From positions 124,001 to 188,000 of the forward strand of contig NZ_JAVHTY010000004.1 of assembly GCF_031085165.1 (NCBI RefSeq): a stretch of DNA of 64,000 bases, in the 5' to 3' direction. The position numbers and the translations under genes were made by a program. The notes beneath the pieces are model-generated. The model did no database searches, was not told the origin of the DNA, and worked only from the letters and a program-made list of their open reading frames with translations. Source of the stretch: Pseudomonas sp. 102515. Its GTDB lineage: Bacteria > Pseudomonadota > Gammaproteobacteria > Pseudomonadales > Pseudomonadaceae. Below, piece after piece: positions 46,108-53,108 of this stretch; the first letter of the stretch is position 1, and every line of letters starts with the position of its first letter.

Positions 46108-46674
46108 CTAGCGGGCCACTTTTTCTGTGATGTACTTTTCAAAATCTCGATAGGATGGGCAGTTTGCTAGTTTTGAAATATCAATTTTCTCTGCAATTTT
46201 CTTATTGTGTATTGTATTGATATAGGTTTTATTGCTGTGCTTTTTGATTAGTTTTTGCAAATGCTCTTTTGGTGATTTAATGCTCTCGACATCGCTCGAT
46301 ATACGCATTTCTCCCTTTATGGAAAATATTGTCTTGATGGCGCTAGGGTCTGATAAAAGCCAGGCTTCTAGCTCTTCTGTTGGTATAACTACATGTGTTT
46401 CTTTAAAGTTGCAGTTTAGTATCCTTTGTTCTATTTCTTTTCTTAGAAGCGCTTCTTTATTGCGGTCTAGGTCATGAAATATTATTACATGCGTACATCC
46501 TTGCATGCTTAGGTTGTCAACCCACGCACTGCATTTTGTTTTTAGCTTTCCACAACCTTTGCCAACAAAGTGTTTGACTGAGAATTTATTCTTTTCCATG
46601 TATTTTGATATGAGTTCTGTTATGACCTGGATATCGCTTAGGTCTTCGGCGATAATTCCTATTTTTATACTCAT
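46108..46674 (-). CDS. TOPRIM-like (DUF4276-type) partner of the AAA ATPase
   Basis: The ATG at 46674, one base past the ATPase stop, begins MSIKIGIIAEDLSDIQVI and gives 188 residues. Visible motifs are a TOPRIM-like glutamate (AED), GKGCGKLK, the acidic pair FHDLDRNKEA and IPTEELEAWLLSDP, which match the DUF4276 pattern. Such proteins are predicted metal-dependent nucleases or phosphotransferases. The gene is AT-rich: one 60-base line from 46141 has only 19 G or C. Coupling to the ATPase suggests an ATPase-effector defence pair of the PARIS/AbiL style; this is inference. Confidence 0.75.
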   Translation of the reverse strand: MSIKIGIIAEDLSDIQVITELISKYMEKNKFSVKHFVGKGCGKLKTKCSAWVDNLSMQGCTHVIIFHDLDRNKEALLRKEIEQRILNCNFKETHVVIPTEELEAWLLSDPSAIKTIFSIKGEMRISSDVESIKSPKEHLQKLIKKHSNKTYINTIHNKKIAEKIDISKLANCPSYRDFEKYITEKVAR

Positions 46675-46675
46675 T

Positions 46676-47911
46676 TTATAGCGCCCCGTGTTTCCAGTAC
46701 TCACCAAGGCCACCCTCATTTCTGAGGTATTCTCTTAGAGCTTTTAGTTCTTCATTGCTTAGTCTTTTCTTGATATTTTCAATCTTTGTGCCTTCTTCGG
46801 TTCTGTCTACTTTAAATACGCTCTCAATTTCCAAATGATCCAGTAATTGGTCAGAGTGAGTCGATATTATTATTTGTTTTTCTTGCGCGTATAGTTTTAT
46901 TAGTTGAATTATGCTTGATAGTAGTCCGTGGTGGACGCAGACTTCTGGCTCCTCAATGAGCATCAGTGGGCTATGATCTTTTATTAGGTAGAACAGTATT
47001 CCAAGAGTCCGGAACGTTCCCTCAGATAACTGGCTGGGCGATAGGGAGTTTTCAAGTATTTTAAAGTTTGGAATTATTAAATTGTTTTTCTTTTCTTTGG
47101 TTGTAATGTGTCCGCCAACGGTTACTTTATACGTTGAAGCCGATGTCTGAATTTCTTGGAATGAAAGTCCGTCAATTAGGTTTAGCCCCTCTGGTCCAAC
47201 CAGTTCAATAAAATGGTTGTACTCGTCAGAGTCTTTTTTGTAAGCGTCATATAGGTCGTAAAGAAATTTTTTATGCCCCGTAATGGAAATTCCACGGCGC
47301 GCACCAGACTCGCTTTCAACCTCAAAGGATATTGGACAGCTAGAGGGGTTGGTGAAGATTGATGCGCTATAGTAACTAATTGATTGGGCAAAATGAGCAA
47401 TATCATGTAGAGCTTCCGTTGCAAGTTTTCCGGCTTGCTCTGATCGATAGAAGTTGCCAAGAAATTCAGCTAGTTCTTTTCTTATGTCGTGTCCACTGTA
47501 GCGGTAGTTTTCTAATATAATAGATATTGGTAGATTGATTTTCTTCCGGCTTTTTGTTATTTGATAAAAGCTCCAGCTTTCTCTGCTATTTAATACTTCG
47601 TCTTCATTTTTTTCGTTGTTAACAAGGTTTACCTTGGCTTCATAAGTGATTTTGTACGTTTCCCATTCAAAAGTTACTTTTAGTAAGCAGTCTGAAGAGA
47701 ATGAGTCAGGGCTGTTTTTCCTGTGGTTTTGGTATCTTGATGTCGATAGTGAGTTTAATAACTGAAAGGCGCTTAGTATTGTTGTTTTTCCGCTTCCATT
47801 TGGTCCTATTAATGATGATAATCCAGAATTTGGCTCGAATTGAGTATCTATGCAAGATCTATAATTCTTTATTTCTATCTTTTTAATTTTAACTTTTTCG
47901 ACTTTGTTCAT
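46676..47911 (-). CDS. OLD/AAA15-like ATPase
   Basis: The 411-residue ATPase has Walker A GPNGSGKTT (residues 36-44), an SMC/ABC-like signature LSPSQLSEGTFR, Walker B LMLIEEPEVCVHHGL and the switch IISTHSDQLLD. This is the SMC-type AAA fold of single-gene anti-phage ATPases such as the OLD/RecF group. The start overlaps the helicase stop as ATGA, and the stop is followed after one base by the TOPRIM-like gene. DNA is AT-rich and codon use is unlike flanking genes, which points to transfer. Confidence 0.85.
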   Translation of the reverse strand: MNKVEKVKIKKIEIKNYRSCIDTQFEPNSGLSSLIGPNGSGKTTILSAFQLLNSLSTSRYQNHRKNSPDSFSSDCLLKVTFEWETYKITYEAKVNLVNNEKNEDEVLNSRESWSFYQITKSRKKINLPISIILENYRYSGHDIRKELAEFLGNFYRSEQAGKLATEALHDIAHFAQSISYYSASIFTNPSSCPISFEVESESGARRGISITGHKKFLYDLYDAYKKDSDEYNHFIELVGPEGLNLIDGLSFQEIQTSASTYKVTVGGHITTKEKKNNLIIPNFKILENSLSPSQLSEGTFRTLGILFYLIKDHSPLMLIEEPEVCVHHGLLSSIIQLIKLYAQEKQIIISTHSDQLLDHLEIESVFKVDRTEEGTKIENIKKRLSNEELKALREYLRNEGGLGEYWKHGAL

Positions 47912-49770
47912 TTTTGCTCCTTGTGGGATTGGTATATGGTTGTCTTTAATTTCTTTGTAAACGAAGATTCTGTTTTAAATGTCATCACCAACCGATCAAT
48001 CGCCCGCGTCATCGCCACATACAACAACCGCGCCTCATCCGCCTCCGGCTCGCCCTGCTTGGGCATTTCGCCTAGGCCTGGAATCAGCACCAGGCCAAAC
48101 TCCAACCCCTTGCTGGAGTGCATGCTGACGATCTTCAGGCTGTCTTCGGCGTCGTAGAGTTGGGCGCGGCCCTTGTTGCTGGCGCCGGAGCGGTAGGGGA
48201 TGGCGACCTTCTTGAGTTCGTATTCGGCCTGGTAGGCCTGGCTGCTGCTGCGATAGAGGATGGCCATGTCGCTGAGCAGGCGGCCGTTTGCCTGTTCGTC
48301 GCGGATGCGGGCGATGAGCAGGTCCCATTCCTCGCGGTCGCTGCCGCACTGGATGAGTTCGGGGAAGGGGCCGCGGCGACCGGCGCTTTCCGGGGCGATC
48401 AGGGGCACGCCGTCTTCGCTGGCGTCGCGGCGGGTCAGCAGCTCGGTGGCGAAGGCGCGGGCGACAGCGAGGATTTCCACCGTGTTGCGGTAGTTGAGCT
48501 TGAGGATGGTGGTGCGGCCCTGGGCCTGGATGCCGACGCTGGCGAAGCTGAAGTCCAGCGCCTTCTTGCCGCCCTTGCCGCGGTAGATGGCCTGGGCGTC
48601 GTCATAGAGCACCAGCAGCGACTGGGTGCTGGGGTCGACCATCTGCACCACCAGCTGGAACCACTCGGGGGCGAAGTCGTGGCCTTCGTCGATCAGGACG
48701 GCGCTGTACTGGCCGCGGGGGATCTGGCCGCGGTCGACGCCCTCGATGGTGCGCAGCACGTACTGCTCCATCTTGGCCGCTACCGGCAGGCGGTGGTCCG
48801 GTTTGTCCACCTGGTAGGCGGTGAGCATCTCGGCGCACCAGCCGTGGAAGTGCTGCACCACCACCCGCTCGCCGAGGCCCTTCTGCTCGATCACCTGGCG
48901 CAGCCGGCCGGCCAGGGACTTGTTGTAGCAGAGCACCAGGATGGGTTTGACCGAGACCTTGGCCAGGTGGGCGCAGCGATAGCCGAGGATCATGGTCTTG
49001 CCGCTGCCGGCGGCGCCATGGATGACGCGGTGGCCGTCGCCCAGGGAGCGGGCCAGCTGTTCCTGCTGCAGGTCCATGACCTTGATCAGGCTGGGCAGCG
49101 GTGCCTCGGCGGCGTCGAACAGGCCGAATTGGCCGGGCTGGCTGTTGACCCGCACCTCGGGGTAGAGGTGATAACGCACCCGGTCGATCTGCGGCAGGGT
49201 GAGGGCGCAGGGAAAGACATGGGGGAACATGTCCCAGAGGCGCTGCTGGAAGGCTTCCGGGTCGGCGGACTCGGTCATCTCGTCCTGGAAGAGCACGCGC
49301 TGGGGATCGAGGACGTCGGCCAGGTCGGTCTGCTCGAACTGGCGCCGGGTGATGCCGGTGAGCACCACGCCCCAGCCCCAGGGCATGATCAGCTGGCCCG
49401 GATGGGGCGAGCCGGCGCTCTGGCGCAGCAGCGGGTCCTTTTTCAGCAGCAGGTCGACTTCGAGGATGTAGGAGCGGGCTTGCAGCAGGGGATTGGCGAC
49501 GGTCTTGAGGCCGTCCTGGGTATGCAGGCGGACCTTGCCGTGGGTGACGGATTCCAGGGTGGCCAGCTTCCAGTCCTTGACCTCCAGCACCAGGATGCCG
49601 CGGCGCGGATGCAGTACGACGAAATCCGGGTAGCGCGCCTTGGGGCCGACCGGGACGTTGCTCCAGCAGAGGTAGTCGTCTTCGAGCAGTTTTTCCAGGC
49701 GTTCGGCGAAGCGACGCTCACCGGGGGTATCGAACTGGCACTGGCTGCGAGCGGGGAAAAAGCGGGCCAT
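47908..49770 (-). CDS. NERD-domain UvrD-like helicase
   Basis: The 620-residue protein has an N-terminal nuclease-related (NERD) domain (about 15-130), with PDFVVLHPRRGILVLEVKDW supplying the Asp and Glu-x-Lys of the fold. A superfamily 1 helicase follows, with HGAAGSGKTMILGY, LIDEGHDFAPEW and the C-terminal MHSSKGLEFGLVLIPG and YVAMTRA motifs. It likely binds and unwinds DNA, perhaps cutting it. It stands first in the operon with the ATPase and TOPRIM-like genes. Only the last 25 codons or so are AT-rich, so its 3' end is chimeric. Confidence 0.87.
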   Translation of the reverse strand: MARFFPARSQCQFDTPGERRFAERLEKLLEDDYLCWSNVPVGPKARYPDFVVLHPRRGILVLEVKDWKLATLESVTHGKVRLHTQDGLKTVANPLLQARSYILEVDLLLKKDPLLRQSAGSPHPGQLIMPWGWGVVLTGITRRQFEQTDLADVLDPQRVLFQDEMTESADPEAFQQRLWDMFPHVFPCALTLPQIDRVRYHLYPEVRVNSQPGQFGLFDAAEAPLPSLIKVMDLQQEQLARSLGDGHRVIHGAAGSGKTMILGYRCAHLAKVSVKPILVLCYNKSLAGRLRQVIEQKGLGERVVVQHFHGWCAEMLTAYQVDKPDHRLPVAAKMEQYVLRTIEGVDRGQIPRGQYSAVLIDEGHDFAPEWFQLVVQMVDPSTQSLLVLYDDAQAIYRGKGGKKALDFSFASVGIQAQGRTTILKLNYRNTVEILAVARAFATELLTRRDASEDGVPLIAPESAGRRGPFPELIQCGSDREEWDLLIARIRDEQANGRLLSDMAILYRSSSQAYQAEYELKKVAIPYRSGASNKGRAQLYDAEDSLKIVSMHSSKGLEFGLVLIPGLGEMPKQGEPEADEARLLYVAMTRAIDRLVMTFKTESSFTKKLKTTIYQSHKEQK

Positions 49771-49986
49771 CGGTCATCCATTCCGAGAGGCGGCAGGGCG
49801 CGGTAAAGCGAGACCTGGCGCACAAAAATCCTTTCGTCATACGTTAGCCAGGCAAGGGGCGGCGGGTAAAGCAGGGCAGGGCTTTTCAGGAGTGATTGGC
49901 GCTGTTGGCCGACCGATGGTGGCTGGCAGGTGGCCGGTATTCGGATCTTTTGGTGTTGGTATGGGCGTTTGTTAGAGGTTTGGTTT

Positions 49987-50085
49987 GCCCTCACCTCGGC
50001 TCTCTCCCTGGGGGAGAGGAGGCGTTCGGGCAGGGGCGTTGCTTTGGGGCGTTGGGCTTCGACAGTTGAGCGCAGCGAAGCCCAG
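49987..50085. repeat. Two intergenic repeat copies upstream of the globin gene end
   Basis: A CCTCACCTCGGCTCTCTCCC palindrome (49987-50021) and a GTTGGGCTTCGACAGTTGAG unit (50050-50085) lie in the 331-base gap between the helicase and globin genes. The rest of 49771-50101 contains no identifiable gene or RNA. Confidence 0.7.
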
Positions 50086-50101
50086 CAGGGCCCAGGCCGG
50101 C

Positions 50102-50494
50102 TCAGTAGTGGCTGCGCATCACCGCGATCCCGGTCTCCAGCACCTCCCGCCATTCCTGGCGCAGCGCGGGAGCGAATTCGGGATCGTGCTGGGCCAGGGT
50201 GGCGAGCAGGCAGTCGACCCAGAGTTCGTAGAGTTCGGGGCCGATGTCCAGCCGCGCCCGGCAGTGGCTTTCGCCGAGCTGGCGCAGCTTGGTGGCGGGC
50301 ATGCCGCGGGCGACCAGGACCAGGTTCATGATGCCGTGGCGCAGCAGCAGCTGCTGCGCGGCCATGTCGGTGTGGGCGAACTTCTCCCGTACCCGCGGCG
50401 AGCTGGCCAGGAAGCGCTGGTAGAAATCATCGAAGAAGGCAGGGCTGGCGCAGCAGCGTCCATAGCTCAGCATCACGTTCTGGGCCGGCAGCAT
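50102..50494 (-). CDS. Single-domain globin
   Basis: The ATG at 50494 (MLPAQNVMLSYGRC) has AGGAA five bases upstream, which beats a start 39 codons earlier. The 130-residue protein is an all-helical globin. The segment ESHCRARLDIGPELYELW places the proximal haem histidine at His77, and Gln47 or Gln48 lies at the distal position. The SPAFFDDFYQRFLASSP opening is found in bacterial globins of unknown role. It may bind oxygen or nitric oxide. It is divergent from the rhodopsin gene, with an FNR-type site between. Confidence 0.78.
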   Translation of the reverse strand: MLPAQNVMLSYGRCCASPAFFDDFYQRFLASSPRVREKFAHTDMAAQQLLLRHGIMNLVLVARGMPATKLRQLGESHCRARLDIGPELYELWVDCLLATLAQHDPEFAPALRQEWREVLETGIAVMRSHY

Positions 50495-50552
50495 GCGGAT
50501 TCCTGGGCAGGCACGAAACGGCGCAGCCTGCCTGAGCACGGCGGCTATCGCC

Positions 50553-50566
50553 TTGATCCGGGTCAA
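50553..50566. promoter_or_regulatory. ANR/FNR-type binding site
   Basis: TTGATCCGGGTCAA matches the FNR-family consensus TTGAT-N4-ATCAA at nine of ten positions. Its centre is 65 bases upstream of the globin ATG. A class II placement (-41.5) would put the globin start site 24 bases before the ATG. The rhodopsin start codon is about 150 bases away on the other side. Confidence 0.6.
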
Positions 50567-50710
50567 GGCGCCGGCCAATCGACCGCTCTGAAACATTTTG
50601 AACCAACTCACATGGCCGCTTCTCTACCCTAAGCGCAGCGATAGCCGAGAAACCCCTACTCCAGAGGGCCTGGTCCGTCGCGGCGCGCCTAATGTCCCCT
50701 GGAGAACCCC

Positions 50711-51403
50711 ATGAGTCAGACACCCCTGTTACTCGGCTTCGTCATCATGTCGCTCGCCTCCCTGGCCATCTATGCCAAGGGTGAGCACCGCGGTCCGCTG
50801 CGCGGCCACACCCTGGTCCACGCCGCCGTGCCCTTCATCGCCGCCACGGCCTATCTGGCCATGTACCTGGGGGTCGGCAACCTGATCAAGCCGGATGGCA
50901 GCATCACCTATGTCGCCCGCTACCTGGACTGGACCTTCACCACGCCGCTGCTGCTGGCCGGGGTGGTGAGTTCGGCCTACCTGGGGGCCCGCGAGCAGGA
51001 AGGCCAAGCGGGTTTCGTGGCGGCCATCGTGACCCTGGACGTGGTGATGATCGTGACCGGCCTGGTCGCCTCGCTGGCGCCCTATGGGACGATCAAGTGG
51101 GTGTTCTTCGCCTGGTCCTGCGCGGCCTTCGCCGGGGTGCTCTATCTGCTGTGGCAGCCGCTGGCGACCCTGGCCGGGCAGCAGGCCGCCCTCGGCGCGG
51201 CCTATCGCAAGAACGTCGGCTTTCTCAGTGTGCTCTGGCTGATCTATCCGGTGGTCTTCGCCGTGGGGCCCGAGGGTGTCTGGGCGGTGAGTGATGCGGC
51301 CACGGTCTGGGTCTTCCTGATTCTCGACGTACTGGCCAAGGTGGTCTACGCCTTCACCTCCGAGCGCAATCTCAAGGCGGCCCTGGCGCGGCCGGGCGTC
51401 TGA
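50711..51403 (+). CDS. Light-driven proton-pump rhodopsin (Gly at donor position)
   Basis: The 230-residue protein has seven membrane helices. Helix C reads RYLDWTFTTPLLLAG, giving the primary acceptor Asp73, Thr77 and Gly84 in the place of the usual cytoplasmic donor Asp or Glu. Helix B contains His37 (LVHAAVPFIAATAY). Helix G has LDVLAK with counter-ion Asp206 and retinal Lys210. A described proteobacterial pump group lacks the helix-C carboxylate and uses a helix-B histidine instead; this protein fits it. Leu81 at the tuning position predicts green absorption. GGAG lies 8 bases before the ATG. Confidence 0.93.
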   Translation: MSQTPLLLGFVIMSLASLAIYAKGEHRGPLRGHTLVHAAVPFIAATAYLAMYLGVGNLIKPDGSITYVARYLDWTFTTPLLLAGVVSSAYLGAREQEGQAGFVAAIVTLDVVMIVTGLVASLAPYGTIKWVFFAWSCAAFAGVLYLLWQPLATLAGQQAALGAAYRKNVGFLSVLWLIYPVVFAVGPEGVWAVSDAATVWVFLILDVLAKVVYAFTSERNLKAALARPGV

Positions 51404-51405
51404 CC

Positions 51406-52257
51406 ATGACGGCCACCGGGCGCGGCGGGCGGGTGCTGCTGCCGGCCGCCGGGCTGGCCAGCCTGGCGGGTGGGGCAGGGCAACTGGCCTTCGCGCTGCT
51501 GGTGGGCCTGGGGCTTGGGCTTTTGCATGGCGCCAGCGATCTGCGCCTGGTCGCGCCCGCGCGGCGCCTCGCCTTCCTCGGCAGCTACCTGGCCACGGCC
51601 CTGGCGTGCCTGCTCTGCTGGCAACTGGCGGGGACGCTGGCGCTGCCGCTGTTTCTGCTGCTCTCGGCCTGGCATTTCGCCCATGAAGACGAGCTGTTTC
51701 CCAATCGGCTGACCTCGCTGGCGCTGGGACTGTTCATCGTGGGTGGTCCGGCCGTGCTGCATGAGGCGGCCGTCGCCCGGCTGCTGGCGCTGGCCATGGG
51801 ACCGGCTGCCTCTCTGGCCTTCGCAGACTGGCTGGCCCGCGTCCTCGCCATGGGTGGGTTGCTCGCGCTGCCAGTGCTGTTGCTGGCCGCCTGGCAGCAG
51901 CGTTGCCCCAGGTTGACGGTGACACTGCTGGCCGTGGTGCTGGCACCGCCCTTGGTGGGGTTCGCCCTGGGCTTCTATCTGCTGCACGCCGCGCCCCAGA
52001 CCGGGGTGCGTCAGCGATTACTGGGCGCGCCTACCTTCGAGGCCTATCTGCGCCTGACCTGGCCGATCCTGCTGGGCGCTACGCTGTTTACTCTGGCCGG
52101 TGGCCTGGTGTTCCTGCTGCAGGAGCGTACCGGCATCCGTGCTCTGTTCGCCGTGCTGGCCGCCTTCGCCGTGCCGCACATGCTGGTGCTGCCGCGCTTT
52201 CTCGCCCCGGCTGCCGAGGCCGCACCGCGCTCAGGGCCGCAGATGGTTGAGCGGTAG
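51406..52257 (+). CDS. blh: Brp/Blh-family beta-carotene 15,15'-dioxygenase
   Basis: The 283-residue membrane protein follows the rhodopsin stop by two bases. It has about seven hydrophobic segments and the iron-binding histidines expected of Blh: LLHGASDLRL (His41), SAWHFAHED (His90, His93) and VPHMLVL (His258). It cleaves beta-carotene to retinal, so rhodopsin and chromophore supply are one operon. The carotene pathway is not in this window. Its last 27 bases overlap the convergent Lrp gene. Confidence 0.9.
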   Translation: MTATGRGGRVLLPAAGLASLAGGAGQLAFALLVGLGLGLLHGASDLRLVAPARRLAFLGSYLATALACLLCWQLAGTLALPLFLLLSAWHFAHEDELFPNRLTSLALGLFIVGGPAVLHEAAVARLLALAMGPAASLAFADWLARVLAMGGLLALPVLLLAAWQQRCPRLTVTLLAVVLAPPLVGFALGFYLLHAAPQTGVRQRLLGAPTFEAYLRLTWPILLGATLFTLAGGLVFLLQERTGIRALFAVLAAFAVPHMLVLPRFLAPAAEAAPRSGPQMVER

Positions 52258-52710
52258 CTCGGTGCTGGCCAGGATCTGGTTGAGCACGAAGCTCGAGCGC
52301 ACGCTGGAGACCCCCTCGATGCGTGTCAGGGTGCCCAGCAGCAGCTGCTGGTAGTGCTCCATGTCGGGCACCACCACCTTGAGCTGATAGTCCGCATCCA
52401 TGCCGGTGACTAGGCAGCACTCCAGCACCTCGGGGCACTGGGCGATGATCGCCTGGAAGTTCTCGAAACGCTCGGGGGTGTGCCTGTCCATGCCGATCAG
52501 TACGAAGGCGGTCAGCGTCAGCCCGAGCTTCTTGCGATCCAGCAGGGCGACCTGGCGGGTGATGTAGCCACTGTCTTCCAGTTGCTTGACCCGTCGCGAG
52601 CAGGGCGAGGGCGACAGGCCGATGCGTTCGGCCAATTCCTGGTTGGAGAGGCGCGCATCGCGCTGCAGTTCTGCCAAGATTTTCAGATCGAAGCGATCGA
52701 GTTTGTCCAT
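52231..52710 (-). CDS. Lrp/AsnC-family transcriptional regulator
   Basis: The 159-residue protein has an N-terminal helix-turn-helix (LSNQELAERIGLSPSPCSRR) and a C-terminal RAM effector domain (CPEVLECCLVTGMDADYQLK). It resembles regulators of amino-acid metabolism such as Lrp and BkdR. It is convergent with, and overlaps, the blh gene, so antisense effects are possible. No target gene is evident nearby. Confidence 0.93.
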   Translation of the reverse strand: MDKLDRFDLKILAELQRDARLSNQELAERIGLSPSPCSRRVKQLEDSGYITRQVALLDRKKLGLTLTAFVLIGMDRHTPERFENFQAIIAQCPEVLECCLVTGMDADYQLKVVVPDMEHYQQLLLGTLTRIEGVSSVRSSFVLNQILASTELPLNHLRP

Positions 52711-52759
52711 TTTGTGTACCTTGCGCTAGCCGATTGCGCCTAATCCTAGGTTTATGGCC

Positions 52760-53028
52760 AGGGATTGCGCAAGAGCCAGGAAAGAAGCTGTACAACGCAA
52801 GCCGCTGCCGGCAGCAGGGGCGTAAGCTGAACTCAACTTCGATAGCCCGGTAGAGCTGTCCAACGAAGGCGCCCCAGGAGGGTCTTTCGCATCGCCAACG
52901 ACGGTATCCCGTCCGCCGCGCCCGGGCCCGCCCAGGTCACCATTCCTGGTCGATCGCAGCCACCGTCACGAGCGGTGCGAGAGGACAACGAATTCAAGGG
53001 GAGGCCGCGAGGTCTCCCCTTTTCTTTT
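52760..53028 (+). ncRNA. Possible small RNA ending at an orphan terminator
   Basis: The stem AAGGGGAGGCC/GGTCTCCCCTT closes a GCGA tetraloop at 52996-53021 and is followed by TTTCTTTT, a textbook terminator. No plus-strand gene lies in the 740 bases before it; blh ends at 52257 and the intervening Lrp gene is on the other strand. The simplest reading is a small transcript starting somewhere after 52740. The 5' end shown is arbitrary, the promoter is not convincing, and no known RNA family was recognised. Confidence 0.35.
52996..53028 (+). terminator. Strong rho-independent terminator
   Basis: An 11-bp stem with a GCGA loop is followed by a T-rich tail on the plus strand. It does not serve the ProP-like gene, which is read on the other strand. 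Confidence 0.88.
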
Positions 53029-53049
53029 GGGTGGGATTTAAGGAGGGGC

Positions 53050-53074
53050 GGCCCTCTCCCAGGGGGAGAGGGGG
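53050..53074. repeat. CCCTCTCCCAGGGGGAGAGGG palindrome class repeat
   Basis: One copy of the G/C palindrome family seen at 911, 19062 and 49987. It lies just beyond the stop of the ProP-like gene. Confidence 0.65.
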
Positions 53075-53108
53075 CGTCTGGAGGAGGTTGGGTGAAGGGA
53101 GTTACCGC

